A stretch of DNA of 64,000 nucleotides from an uncultured Alphaproteobacteria bacterium (GCA_913031285.1 CAJWEI010000005.1:1-64000), one strand, 5' to 3'; counted from the first letter of the stretch, positions 27,416-36,775 are shown. Numbers and translations: made by a program. Notes: generated by a model from the sequence alone, not told the origin.

Positions 27416-28351
27416 ATGAAAATAGCTGTTGTTGGCGTGGGTGCTATGGGGTCAGTTTATGCCGCAAAATTTGCGACATCAGGGCATCAGGTAATGGCCG
27501 TCGATCCATGGCGAGACCATGTTGAAGCAATAAATAGCGTGGGTCTGAAAATCCAAGGTCCGAAGGGTGAGGCTACTGTTCTTGGCATTAAAGCCACCAC
27601 AGATTTTAAAGACTGTGGACAATGTGATCTCTTTGTGATTGCGACTAAAGCATCAGCAGTTGGCGTGGCAGCCCGTGCAATAAAACCACATATTGATGCA
27701 AATAGTGTCATTTTAACGATACAAAATGGATTGGGGGCAGGTGATCGGATCGCGACGCATCTTGCAACAGATAACGTTTTGTTGGGTGTTGCTGATGGAT
27801 TTGGAGCCTCAATGAAGGGACCGGGTCATGTGCATCATAATGCGATGAAGTTGATCCGCCTTGGTGAAATGTCTGGTGGTCGAAGCGAACGGCTCGAGGA
27901 GTTAGAAGGCATCTGGCGGGACGCAGGTTTCAATGCTCGCTCGTTTGAGGATATCCACCAACTGATATGGGAAAAATTGCTCTGCAATGTAACGCTTTCG
28001 GCTCCTTGCAGCGTCTTTGATTGCAACGTTGGAGAGCTGCGCAAATGTGACGAGCATTGGCAGATTGCCCTTGGCTGCATGCGAGAAGCCTATAGATGTG
28101 GATTAGCCGAAGGTATAGCATTTTCGTTTGATGATCCCCAAAGGTATGTCACAGCTTTTGCTGATATGATGCCAGCAGCCAATCCCTCCATGCGACTTGA
28201 TCATTTTGCAAAACGCCAATCTGAGATTGATTTTATAAATGGTGCCATCCCGGCTCTTGGCCAACGCCATAATATTGCGACACCATATAACCAAACGCTC
28301 TCAGCCATCGTGCGCAATATTGAAAATCAATTTGAAAGAGCCAAGACGTGA
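27416..28351 (+). CDS. 2-dehydropantoate 2-reductase family (ApbA/PanE-like) protein
   Basis: This 311-residue protein opens with the Rossmann motif VVGVGAMGSVYAAKFATSG. The catalytic-region helix is IWEKLLCNVTLSAPCSVF (Trp-x-Lys-x-x-x-Asn), and the Ser-Met-Arg-Leu-Asp-His block (NPSMRLDHF) is typical of the KPR C-terminal domain. It overlaps the next FAH-family gene by 4 bases. True pantothenate PanE genes usually sit elsewhere, so this may be a catabolic homologue acting on another 2-oxo acid. Cofactor probably NADPH. Confidence 0.85.
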   Translation: MKIAVVGVGAMGSVYAAKFATSGHQVMAVDPWRDHVEAINSVGLKIQGPKGEATVLGIKATTDFKDCGQCDLFVIATKASAVGVAARAIKPHIDANSVILTIQNGLGAGDRIATHLATDNVLLGVADGFGASMKGPGHVHHNAMKLIRLGEMSGGRSERLEELEGIWRDAGFNARSFEDIHQLIWEKLLCNVTLSAPCSVFDCNVGELRKCDEHWQIALGCMREAYRCGLAEGIAFSFDDPQRYVTAFADMMPAANPSMRLDHFAKRQSEIDFINGAIPALGQRHNIATPYNQTLSAIVRNIENQFERAKT

Positions 28352-29199
28352 GGGTGGCAAGCTTTATATTTAAGGGACAGCCAATCTATGGGATGATTAA
28401 GGATGCTGGAATTTACCCAGTACTGTCTAGTTTTGCGTCACGCTTTCCGAGTTTACGCGATGTGCTTGAGGCGGATGCGATGGCCGATTTGAGCCAAAGT
28501 TGTGTCAATGATCCCGTAGAACTGCCCGACATCGTCAACCTGCCGCCTATTCCCAACCCTCGCAAAATTATTTGTGTCGGTTTGAATTATAAAAAACCCT
28601 ATCCAGTCCCAGGAGAAGAGCTGAAGTCGGATAATATTGTGTTGTTTGGGCGCAATGTTGATACGTTTGTGGGGCATGAAAGAACGCTTGAAATACCGCG
28701 TGGCCTGGCGGGGGACAGCTATGATTTTGAAGGAGAGATTGCGGCTGTTATTGGAACACACTGCCGCAATATTGCAGCTGATCAAGCCTTGGCGCATGTT
28801 GCTGGCTATGCCTGTATGAACGAAGGGTCGGTGCGCGCGTGGCAAAAGCATAGCATATATGCCGGTAAGAATTTTGTAGCCACAGGTGGGTGGGGGCCTT
28901 GGTTAGTGACAGCAGATGAATCTGGCTCTGTATCGCATATGAAACTTGTAACGCGGGTTAATGGAAAAGAGATGCAATCCAGTACTGGTGCGCAGATGAT
29001 CCATTCTTTAGATAACGTAATTTCTTACATATCTGAGATCATGCCCCTTGATCCGGGTGACGTGATTGCAACCGGCTCGCCAGATGGAACCGGAGGCAGT
29101 CGTAGCCCAAACGCCTACCTAGTGCCCGGAGACCAAGTTGAGGTCGAAATTTCGGGCATTGGAACCCTCAGAAATACGGTTGGGCTTAGCCGATCATGA
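28348..29199 (+). CDS. fumarylacetoacetate hydrolase (FAH) family protein
   Basis: This 283-residue protein has the FAH/HpcE catalytic fold: ICVGLNYKKPYP, the metal ligands in SYDFEGEIAAVIG (two Glu), and the terminal GDVIATGSPDGTGG with EVEISGIGTLRNTV. It starts with GTG within the stop region of the reductase, overlapping by 4 bases, which implies coupled translation. Members split carbon-carbon bonds or isomerise and decarboxylate 2-oxo acids. The combination with a KPR-like reductase suggests handling of a 2-oxo acid such as 2-keto-3-deoxy sugar acids or aromatic ring-cleavage products. The substrate is unresolved. Confidence 0.88.
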   Translation: MRVASFIFKGQPIYGMIKDAGIYPVLSSFASRFPSLRDVLEADAMADLSQSCVNDPVELPDIVNLPPIPNPRKIICVGLNYKKPYPVPGEELKSDNIVLFGRNVDTFVGHERTLEIPRGLAGDSYDFEGEIAAVIGTHCRNIAADQALAHVAGYACMNEGSVRAWQKHSIYAGKNFVATGGWGPWLVTADESGSVSHMKLVTRVNGKEMQSSTGAQMIHSLDNVISYISEIMPLDPGDVIATGSPDGTGGSRSPNAYLVPGDQVEVEISGIGTLRNTVGLSRS

Positions 29200-31284
29200 T
29201 TAAAGGGCTTTTTTGACAGTCATCAGCGCAAAGGCCTGAATTAGAGCCACTTCCTTGAGGTAATCAAACCTTCCAGAGGCGCCTGCATGTCCAGCCCTCA
29301 TGTTTGTCTTAAGTAGTAACTGATTGTCATTAGTCTTCATGGCGCGGAGTTTCGCAACCCATTTTGCCGGTTCCCAATAAGTCACCCGTGGATCAGTTAG
29401 CCCTGCAAGAGCGAATATGGAAGGGTAGGCTTGAGCTGAGACATTGTCGTATGGTGAATAGCTTGAGATTAGGTCATAAGCTGCTTTGTCTTTGATAGGA
29501 TTTCCCCATTCGGCCCATTCCGGTGGGGTCAAGGGAAGCGTCTCATCAAGGATAGTTGCTAAAACATCCACAAAGGGGACCTGTGCAATGATACCTGCAA
29601 ATTTCTCAGGCGCTATATTGGCAATCGCGCCCATTAGCATGCCACCCGCAGATCCGCCCTGTGCTATAATGTTGTCGTATCGGGTAAAATCCTGCACTAC
29701 CAAATGATCAGCAGCGGCGATAAAGTCTTTAAATGTATTCATCTTAAGCTCTCGCCGCCCCCCTTTATACCAGTGAAAGCCTTTTTCTTTTCCACCTCGC
29801 ACATGGGCAATTGCGTAGACAAATCCACGATTTACCAGCGAGAGCGCATTGGAATTAAATCTAGATGGAATCGACATACCGTAAGAACCGTAGCCATACA
29901 GAAGACAGGGTGCGGATCCATCCAATACCGTATCTTTATGATGGACGAGTGAAATAGGGATTGTTTCACCATCATGAGCGGCGGCAAATATTCTCCTTGT
30001 TACATAATCCCTTGCATTATGGCCTGATGGGATTTCCTGCTCTTTGCGTAATTTGCGCTGACGAGAGCTTATGTCGTAATCAAACACCTGACTGGGAGTT
30101 GTCATGGATGAGTAGGAAAACCTTATAAGCGATGTATTAAATTCGTAACCGGCACTAAAGCCAAGGGAGTAGGCCTCCTCGTCAAAACAAACCGCATGTT
30201 CGCTACCCTCTGATAGGTTACGTATAACGATACTCGGCAGCCCGTCTTCGCATTCCAGTCTGATTATATGGTTTTTTAGAACCAATATACCCTGGATAAG
30301 ACGACCTGTTTTATGGGGAACGAGCTCTTTCCAATTTTCCTTGCTGGGTGCGATTTTAGGGGTGGTTACAATCGAAAAATCTTCGCTACCCTGCGCGTTG
30401 GTGAGAATATAAAATTTATCTTCATGTTCTTCGACGAAATACTCGATCTCATTTTCGCGCTTTGCGATGATGGTAGGGTTAAGAAGTGGCTCATCTGCAG
30501 CCATCATCCAAACTTCGGATGTCTGATGCGAGCCGGTGGTAATCAAGATTGTTCGTCCAGAAAGGGTTTTGCCTACCGATACAAAAAATCCTGGATCGTT
30601 TTCCTCAAAAATCAAAACATCTTCGCTTGGATCGGTGTCAATTTTATGTCGGAAGATTTTTGAAGGCCTGTGGCTGTCATCCAGCCTGACATAAAAGCCA
30701 TATTGGCCATCCGCGCTGAAGGTAAAACCGCCACTTGTATTGTATATCTTATAATCGCGGTCCTTGCGCGTTTTGCTATCGCGCAGGGTAATTGCATAGT
30801 ATTCTGAGCCATTATCATCACTGGACCAGTAGAAAAGCCTGTGATTCGGCGAATGTCCTGCTCCCCCGATGCTGAAGTACGGTTTTCCTTTCGCCTCTTT
30901 ATCTCCATTTAGTAACGTGACCTCATCCCCACCCGAGTGGGACTGGCGGATAAAATGTGGATATTGACCATCGATTATAAACTTGGTTCCATATAGATAA
31001 GGACCATCCGGAAGTGGCACCGAATTATCATCTTCCTTTATGCGCCCCCGCATTTCAGAGTATAGCTTTTTCTGAAGTGGTTTTGTTTGGCACATAACGC
31101 TGTCTTGATAGGCATTTTCTGCGTCCAGATATGCCCGAATATCGGGTTCTAGAGCGTCAGGATTTTGAAGCACCTCTTGCCATTTAGCTGAACGCAGCCA
31201 TGAATAATTATCTATGCGCTTGATGCTATGTTCTTGAAAAACGTCTGGCTTACTATTAGCTCGAGGAGTAAAAATTTGTGCCAT
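29200..31284 (-). CDS. ptrB: oligopeptidase B (prolyl-oligopeptidase family, S9A)
   Basis: This 694-residue serine peptidase has an N-terminal seven-blade propeller (about 70-400) and a C-terminal alpha/beta hydrolase. The nucleophile lies in AQGGSAGGMLMG and the catalytic His in MRAGHAGASGRFD. The Asp precedes it in LAGLTDPRV. The wording RVTYWEPAKWVAKLR is characteristic of oligopeptidase B, which cuts short peptides after Arg or Lys. The start at 31284 gives MAQIFTPRANSKPDVF. It abuts the convergent FAH-family gene without a gap. No signal peptide, so cytoplasmic. Confidence 0.92.
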   Translation of the reverse strand: MAQIFTPRANSKPDVFQEHSIKRIDNYSWLRSAKWQEVLQNPDALEPDIRAYLDAENAYQDSVMCQTKPLQKKLYSEMRGRIKEDDNSVPLPDGPYLYGTKFIIDGQYPHFIRQSHSGGDEVTLLNGDKEAKGKPYFSIGGAGHSPNHRLFYWSSDDNGSEYYAITLRDSKTRKDRDYKIYNTSGGFTFSADGQYGFYVRLDDSHRPSKIFRHKIDTDPSEDVLIFEENDPGFFVSVGKTLSGRTILITTGSHQTSEVWMMAADEPLLNPTIIAKRENEIEYFVEEHEDKFYILTNAQGSEDFSIVTTPKIAPSKENWKELVPHKTGRLIQGILVLKNHIIRLECEDGLPSIVIRNLSEGSEHAVCFDEEAYSLGFSAGYEFNTSLIRFSYSSMTTPSQVFDYDISSRQRKLRKEQEIPSGHNARDYVTRRIFAAAHDGETIPISLVHHKDTVLDGSAPCLLYGYGSYGMSIPSRFNSNALSLVNRGFVYAIAHVRGGKEKGFHWYKGGRRELKMNTFKDFIAAADHLVVQDFTRYDNIIAQGGSAGGMLMGAIANIAPEKFAGIIAQVPFVDVLATILDETLPLTPPEWAEWGNPIKDKAAYDLISSYSPYDNVSAQAYPSIFALAGLTDPRVTYWEPAKWVAKLRAMKTNDNQLLLKTNMRAGHAGASGRFDYLKEVALIQAFALMTVKKAL

Positions 31285-31492
31285 TTCTAAATATAACTTT
31301 CTTGAAAGGGTATAGGGTAATGTTTTTTGCTAAATTCCACTGCGTTTTATTTGACGAGAGATCATAATCAAGCAATTGTTGTAAAGTTAAATATCACAAT
31401 ATGACTTGTGGTGGATAGAAGTTTTGGACGATGTCAGCCAATAAATATCGCTGCTTGGTGTAAAAACGTACCTTTCAAAACAGGAGGTCTCT

Positions 31493-32284
31493 TTGATATC
31501 TGAATATGATCCATCCTGGCAATTCACTCGTGCCATTACCCGTAGACCTGCATCATCTGTTACGGCTGGTTTGCGTGCCGTAGATACTGGAAATCCTGAT
31601 TTTGGTTTGATGCTGCAACATCACGCTGAGTATGTGGAGGCGCTGCATGAGGCTGGTGCTCAGGTTATTGAACTTGATCCGTTAGACGATTTCCCAGATG
31701 GACTGTTTGTCGAAGACACAGCGCTCTGTTTGCCTGAAAGTGTTGTTTTGATGCGCCCAGGCGCTCCGACTCGACTTGGTGAGGTCGCTCAGATTGAGCC
31801 AGTTTTACAGGAATTGTTTGATAATGTCGCCCGTATTGACGGTCCTGGCACGATCGAAGGCGGTGATATTTTGAAAACTTCGCGCGAGGTTCTTGTGGGT
31901 CAATCCCTGCGTACTAATTCTGAAGGAATAGCAGAGCTGGCAATTATTTTAAGCGACTGGGGCCATGTTGTGCGTGAAGTGAGTGTCCCAGATGGTGTGC
32001 TACATTTTAAAACAGATTGTTCGTTGCTCGATAGTACGACAATCCTTTCAACCAAACGTCTGGCCGAAAGCGGCATATTTTCTGACTATAACGTAATATT
32101 TACCTCAGAGGGCGAGGAGGCAGCAGCTAACGCTATTCGCTATAATGATTTTGTTTTGATGTCTGTGGGGTTTCCCAAGACAGCAGAACGGCTAATGGAG
32201 GCAGGGTATCAGATCAAAGAAATTGGCAACTCGGAATGTAGTAAGCTAGATGGAGGCATGTCGTGCCTCTCTCTTAGGTTTTAA
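31493..32284 (+). CDS. ddaH: dimethylarginine dimethylaminohydrolase (DDAH)
   Basis: This 263-residue protein has the guanidino-modifying fold. It reads TRRPASSVTAGLRAVD near the start, FPDGLFVEDTALCLPE carries the substrate-binding Asp/Glu, and GPGTIEGGDILK follows. VLHFKTDCSLLD has the catalytic His, and the catalytic cysteine is C258 in KLDGGMSCLSLR. It hydrolyses N-methylated arginines to citrulline and methylamines. The start is a TTG at 31493 with an excellent AGGAGGT five bases upstream, so the non-ATG start is well supported. It is monocistronic. The methylamine product could link to the one-carbon metabolism further along. Confidence 0.9.
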   Translation: MISEYDPSWQFTRAITRRPASSVTAGLRAVDTGNPDFGLMLQHHAEYVEALHEAGAQVIELDPLDDFPDGLFVEDTALCLPESVVLMRPGAPTRLGEVAQIEPVLQELFDNVARIDGPGTIEGGDILKTSREVLVGQSLRTNSEGIAELAIILSDWGHVVREVSVPDGVLHFKTDCSLLDSTTILSTKRLAESGIFSDYNVIFTSEGEEAAANAIRYNDFVLMSVGFPKTAERLMEAGYQIKEIGNSECSKLDGGMSCLSLRF

Positions 32285-32304
32285 GTATTTCTGAAAGGGC
32301 TCAG

Positions 32305-33726
32305 CTATTGACTTTCAACGACTCCATCTTCTTCTGAGGAGATTAATGCGCCATTTTGCCAACTGCCTGCAGCCTCGTCGCCACTAGCAAATTTAATGGA
32401 GCCTTCGCCTTGACGTTTCCCCTTGAAAAAGCTGCCCTCATAAACGTCACCGTTCGCATATGTTGCTTTGCCTTGTCCAGTGATTTCTCCATTTGACCAA
32501 GCCCCCTGATAGCGAAATCCTTCAGGAAGTGTTAGTGTACCAATTCCATGGCGCTCGCTTTCTTTGTATTCGCCTACATAGACCATCCCATCTGCAAATG
32601 TCGCTTTGCCTCTACCGTGGCGCATACCGTCTTTCCAATCCCCTTCATAGACGTAACCGTCGCTATATTTCATAATGCCAGAACCATGATTCCGAGCATT
32701 CTTAAATCCGCCTTCATAACTTATACCATTGGGATAAAGTGCAATCCCATTGCCTTCAATAACGCCTTTTAACCAATCCCCTTCATAGCTTGACCCGTCA
32801 GGATAAGTAATTTTTCCTTTGCCATCGGCTACACCATTGGTGAAGTTTCCTGCATATATCGAACCGTCGGGATAGGTCACTTCACCTTTACCTTGAATTT
32901 GGCCCTTTTCCCAATTGCCTACATATTTATAGCCATCTTGGCCGGTAAAAACACCTTGTCCTTGTCTCTGGTCACTGTCGAAGATGCCTGCGTAAATGTC
33001 TCCGTTGGCATAGGTGACCCGTCCTCTACCTTGTCTGCGACCATTAACAAGCATACCTTCATACGTATCTCCGTTTGGTTGAATGAGCGTACCTTGACCG
33101 TTTATCTGGCCATTTACCCACATACCTTCGAAAACAACACCGTCTGGCATTTTAAGATCTCCCATCCCTTGTCGACTGCCTTTTTCGATATGCCCTGTGT
33201 AAACTGCTCCGTCTGGATATGTAACGGTCGCATTGCCTTGCTTAACGCCATTTTCCCAATCACCATCATACACATAACCGTCCGAGTTCGTCATCAGACC
33301 GTGTCCATGATGCAGCGCCTGACGAAATCCACCTTCATAGCGTGCACCGTTTGCATAAAGTGCAACACCCTGTCCGGTGATTTCACCGTCACTCCAACTG
33401 CCTTCAAAGGTACCACCATCCGTAAAAGTTATCTTGCCTAGACCTTCTGGTTTTCCTTTTGCAAAGCTGCCTTCGTAAATAGAACCGTTGGGAAAGATCG
33501 CTACACCCTGTCCTTTGATCTCTCCATCTTCCCAGTTTCCTGAATACTCATACCCATTTGGAAGACGATAGGTTCCCTCGCCATGCTGTAGGCCATCGCG
33601 AAAGGTACCCTCGTAGACCCCGCCGTCATCGTATTGCTTTGTGACGATACCCACACTTTGTCCGGAAACTGGGGTCGTGATAATCGACTGAATAGCCAGC
33701 ACAGAAAAGATCAGCAGTTTTTTCAT
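32305..33726 (-). CDS. secreted MORN-repeat protein
   Basis: I start at 33726, where GAGGAA precedes an ATG and a signal peptide follows (MKKLLIFSVLAIQSIITTPV, likely cut near VSGQS). The frame continues to 33795 upstream but that part lacks sense as an export signal. The 473-residue product is almost wholly 18 complete plus one partial 23-residue MORN repeats (DG-x-x-YEG-x-W-x-x-G-x-x-x-GQG-x-x-x-YP). A higher order is visible: repeat n resembles repeat n+9 throughout. MORN arrays form long beta structures that bind lipids or scaffold complexes. Location should be periplasmic or extracellular. Function is unknown. Confidence 0.88.
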   Translation of the reverse strand: MKKLLIFSVLAIQSIITTPVSGQSVGIVTKQYDDGGVYEGTFRDGLQHGEGTYRLPNGYEYSGNWEDGEIKGQGVAIFPNGSIYEGSFAKGKPEGLGKITFTDGGTFEGSWSDGEITGQGVALYANGARYEGGFRQALHHGHGLMTNSDGYVYDGDWENGVKQGNATVTYPDGAVYTGHIEKGSRQGMGDLKMPDGVVFEGMWVNGQINGQGTLIQPNGDTYEGMLVNGRRQGRGRVTYANGDIYAGIFDSDQRQGQGVFTGQDGYKYVGNWEKGQIQGKGEVTYPDGSIYAGNFTNGVADGKGKITYPDGSSYEGDWLKGVIEGNGIALYPNGISYEGGFKNARNHGSGIMKYSDGYVYEGDWKDGMRHGRGKATFADGMVYVGEYKESERHGIGTLTLPEGFRYQGAWSNGEITGQGKATYANGDVYEGSFFKGKRQGEGSIKFASGDEAAGSWQNGALISSEEDGVVESQ

Positions 33727-34003
33727 TAACTTTGTTCCTCGGGTCCTTTGTGGACAATCGAAAGTTAAATCAGCGGAAGGCATCTTACAATTCAAAAAAG
33801 TAGGAAATTTGCCTGTAATTACCGTTAAACGCCAATTATCGTTTCAAGATTATTTAGGAAATTGTTTGTTTTTCTATAATTAGGCTAATTGGACAATCTT
33901 ATCTGGCACACACTATGCAATGATAGCTGATTAAAGCGAATTGTTTTTATACCCTTTACTTTCCTTACTCTTCACCAGAATAAGAATGTGAAATGGATTA
34001 ATT

Positions 34004-34885
34004 ATGTTTGTTTACGAAAAAAAACCGCTGAGAGGGATTGTTTTTGTATTAGCCAGCGTTTTTTTAGGGTTAATGGCTGGCTTGCTTATAAAAAAAACGG
34101 CTGTAGAGACAAATTTGGTTACCACTTTACTCTACCGGTTTGTTTTTTCAGTGCCACTGCTTTTGTTATTTGCCGTTCTTGTAAGGAAAAAAGAAGTATT
34201 TAAAATATCCCAGAAGAAAACAATGTTGATGAGAATAGTTTTTGGATTTTTGGGAATGGTTTTTTGGATTTTGGCAATACGCAATTTACCGCTTGGGCTG
34301 GCAGCTGCGTTGTTTCAAAGTTCTGCTATCTTCGTCACAATGTTATCGCCAATTTTTCTACAGGAAAAGGTTGGCATTTACCGTTCGGCGTCTGTTATTT
34401 TAGGTCTCGTAGGTATCTTTTTACTAACGGATCCGTTCTCTTCTTCAATTTCCTTTGAGATAATATACGGGTTTTTGGCAGCAATATCTGGTGCTTTTTT
34501 GTCAATTTCTTTGAGGCGCTTGGGGAAAGCTGATCATTCTTTGAGTGTTGCACTAATATATAACGCTTCAGCGGCATTAGTTATTCTATTATTCGTAATA
34601 ATAAACCCTGCGTCATATTTTGTTGCGAATAGAATTGTTTTAATGGATCTTATTTATTTAGGATTAGTAACTTCTTTCTCACAAATATTTTTTACTGGAG
34701 CTTATCACTATGTAGATGCAATTATTGTAACGTCACTGCGCTATCTTCAGGTTCCCTTGGCTGGCTTGTTGGCGTTTGTTTTTTTTGAAGAGCTTATGAC
34801 CTTCTACGAAATTTTGGGTGCTTCTATAGTGATCGGTAGTTGCCTAATAATTGGGTGGAGAGAGGTCTATTTCAAAGTAAATTAA
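34004..34885 (+). CDS. EamA/DMT-superfamily transporter
   Basis: This 293-residue membrane protein has about ten predicted helices in two EamA halves. The first half ends near GIFLLTDPF, and the second starts FEIIYGFLAAISGAFLSISLRR. The usual closing EamA helix is PLAGLLAFVFFEELMTFYEILGASIVIG. Members export or exchange amino acids, nucleotides or metabolites. It is divergent from the MORN gene across 277 bases that hold no gene. A hairpin cluster follows about 55 bases downstream. The substrate is unknown. Confidence 0.9.
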   Translation: MFVYEKKPLRGIVFVLASVFLGLMAGLLIKKTAVETNLVTTLLYRFVFSVPLLLLFAVLVRKKEVFKISQKKTMLMRIVFGFLGMVFWILAIRNLPLGLAAALFQSSAIFVTMLSPIFLQEKVGIYRSASVILGLVGIFLLTDPFSSSISFEIIYGFLAAISGAFLSISLRRLGKADHSLSVALIYNASAALVILLFVIINPASYFVANRIVLMDLIYLGLVTSFSQIFFTGAYHYVDAIIVTSLRYLQVPLAGLLAFVFFEELMTFYEILGASIVIGSCLIIGWREVYFKVN

Positions 34886-35255
34886 ATTGGTATGAAAGTT
34901 TTTGAGAATTGTTTATCTTTTAAAGTCATTTTCTAGCGAGGGGCAAAAGAATAATTTATTCTTCTGGAATGTTTTTGCCTTAAGCAAAAAGCCCAATGAA
35001 AATTAAGTTTTGATTAGTTATTAAAACTGAAAATTTGGAAATCTACATCTTTAGTTTTCGGGTTGGGGTTAGTGTTTTCAATAGGTACTAAATGGGTCAG
35101 ATGTTTTTTAATTTTTAGAGTATTTCTGAAATAAGTGGTGAAGTTTTAGTTTAGATTGGCAGCTTTTATTATATGCAGTTTTTTAAAAAGTGTTAATAGT
35201 GTGCTCATGAATGAGTTTAACCTTACTTTTCCGATTGAGCAGCAAAGAAATTTAT
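34886..35255. other. 370-base leader between the EamA gene and soxB
   Basis: There is no gene here. It contains the competing hairpins listed at 34942-34990, and beyond them a strongly T-rich, AT-rich leader up to the soxB start at 35256. No known riboswitch core is recognisable. Confidence 0.4.
34942..34990 (+). promoter_or_regulatory. two mutually exclusive hairpins downstream of the EamA gene
   Basis: GGCAAAA (34942-34948) can pair with TTTTGCC (34973-34979), enclosing a perfect AAGAATAA/TTATTCTT hairpin. Alternatively TTTTTGC (34972-34978) pairs with GCAAAAA (34984-34990). The shared T-rich arm makes the two folds exclusive. This could be a terminator pair for the EamA gene or a leader switch for soxB. 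Confidence 0.35.
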
Positions 35256-36506
35256 ATGCAAAAATATTCACTTTTTTCATTAGCGAGGAATGCGCTGACA
35301 GGACATAAAAACTGGCAGAAGGCTTGGCGTAGCCCACCCTTGAGAGACGAGTATGAAATTATAATAATTGGTGCTGGAGGGCATGGTCTAGCCACAGCAT
35401 ACTACTTAGCTAAAGAATTTGGAATTACGAATGTAGCTGTTTTGGAGCGCGGTTGGCTAGGGGGAGGCAATGTCGCGCGCAACACGGTTACAGTGCGGTC
35501 AAATTATCTTCGAGATCAGTCGATTCCATTTTATGTCAAATCTGTAAATCTTTATGAAGGTTTAACTAAAGATTTAAACTTTAATATGATGCATTCAAAA
35601 CGCACAATGGTTGATGTTGTTCTTAATTACCCAAAAATGCGCGATCTGAGGCGTCGCCAATTAACTATGGATATCTATGGTTCAACTTATAAGCAAATCA
35701 CTGTTGATCAGGTCCGTAAAATTATCCCTGCGTTGACTGGGGGTGGGCCGGAGTCAAGATTGCCAATAATTGGTGGAATGGTTCATAAAGATGCTGGTGT
35801 TAATAGGCATGACGCTGTGGCTTGGGGATATGCAAGAGCTGCAGATGCTTTGGGCGTAGAAATGCATCAACAAACGGCTGTTACTTCTTTGTTGAGAGCC
35901 AATAACGGTGGTATTAAAGGTGTCGAAACGGTTAAAGGCACCGTCAAGGCAAAAAAGGTAATAGTGGCGGTATCTGGGCATACTACATCACTTACTGAAA
36001 CCGTAGGTTTAAGACTGCCGTTACGCACTATGAATTTGACAGCCTTTGTATCTGAGCCAATCAAACCAATTGTCGATGTGATAGTAAATTGCTCTGATTT
36101 GGGTTTTTACTTTAGTCAATCAGATAAAGGTGAATTGGTGATTGGCGGCGCGCCAGACTCTGGGCAAAGTTTCAGAAGGGATATTAAACAACATATATTT
36201 GAGGATACTGTTGGAGCGATGCTAGAGCTTTTTCCGGCATTTAAGAAGTTAAAACTTTTAAGGCAGTGGGGTGGACATTTAGATATTGCTCCAGATGCCT
36301 CACCGATAATGGATGAAACCAGTGTATCTGGATTATATGTTACAGCTGGCTGGTGGGGGGGGTACAAGGCTATACCCGCTGGTGGATTGACCATGGCTCA
36401 CCATGTAGCCACTAATTCGCCTCATTCATTAATGCAGGCATTTTCATATAATCGCTTTAAAAACTTAGATTACATTCTAGAGACTGGAACCACTACTGCT
36501 CGATAA
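35256..36506 (+). CDS. soxB: sarcosine oxidase subunit beta
   Basis: This is the catalytic subunit of heterotetrameric sarcosine oxidase. I start at 35256, because MQKYSLFSLARNALTGHKNW is the standard SoxB N-terminus; the frame opens 45 bases earlier. The FAD-binding motif is IIIIGAGGHGLATAYYLAKE, and GGMVHKDAGVNRHDAVAWGYAR is the flavin region. The 416-residue length is typical. It oxidises sarcosine to glycine with H2O2, and passes the one-carbon unit to tetrahydrofolate through subunit alpha. It is first of soxB-D-A-G, with 11 bases to soxD. Confidence 0.95.
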   Translation: MQKYSLFSLARNALTGHKNWQKAWRSPPLRDEYEIIIIGAGGHGLATAYYLAKEFGITNVAVLERGWLGGGNVARNTVTVRSNYLRDQSIPFYVKSVNLYEGLTKDLNFNMMHSKRTMVDVVLNYPKMRDLRRRQLTMDIYGSTYKQITVDQVRKIIPALTGGGPESRLPIIGGMVHKDAGVNRHDAVAWGYARAADALGVEMHQQTAVTSLLRANNGGIKGVETVKGTVKAKKVIVAVSGHTTSLTETVGLRLPLRTMNLTAFVSEPIKPIVDVIVNCSDLGFYFSQSDKGELVIGGAPDSGQSFRRDIKQHIFEDTVGAMLELFPAFKKLKLLRQWGGHLDIAPDASPIMDETSVSGLYVTAGWWGGYKAIPAGGLTMAHHVATNSPHSLMQAFSYNRFKNLDYILETGTTTAR

Positions 36507-36517
36507 AAGGTCGTATT

Positions 36518-36775
36518 ATGCTATTGATAAAATGTCCATTTTGTAAAAATCGGAATGAAACTGAATTCGTTTATGGGGGCCCTGTTGGGGCAAATAGGCC
36601 AGATCCAACGCGTGCTTCTGATGAAGAGTGGGTTGATTTTTTAACAATGGTGCCAAACCCTACTGGCCCTGTTCATGAAAGATGGTGGCATGCTCGAGGA
36701 TGCGGTGAGTGGTTTATAATTTGTCGCGATACGGTTACTCATGAAATTTTGGAGACACCTATTGAAAAGTCATAA
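36518..36775 (+). CDS. soxD: sarcosine oxidase subunit delta
   Basis: This 85-residue subunit has the SoxD zinc site: LIKCPFCKNRNETEF supplies C6 and C9, and WWHARGCGEWF supplies His and Cys. The GGPVG-x-NRPDP and PTGPVHERWWH segments are family-diagnostic. It lies 11 bases after soxB and overlaps the start of soxA, so the operon is compact. Its role is structural, with zinc, in the alpha-beta-gamma-delta complex. Confidence 0.95.
   Translation: MLLIKCPFCKNRNETEFVYGGPVGANRPDPTRASDEEWVDFLTMVPNPTGPVHERWWHARGCGEWFIICRDTVTHEILETPIEKS

Noticed and set aside
32493-33441. Plus-strand frames across the MORN gene
   Set aside because: They are antisense shadows of the regular repeat codons, with no ribosome sites or family features.
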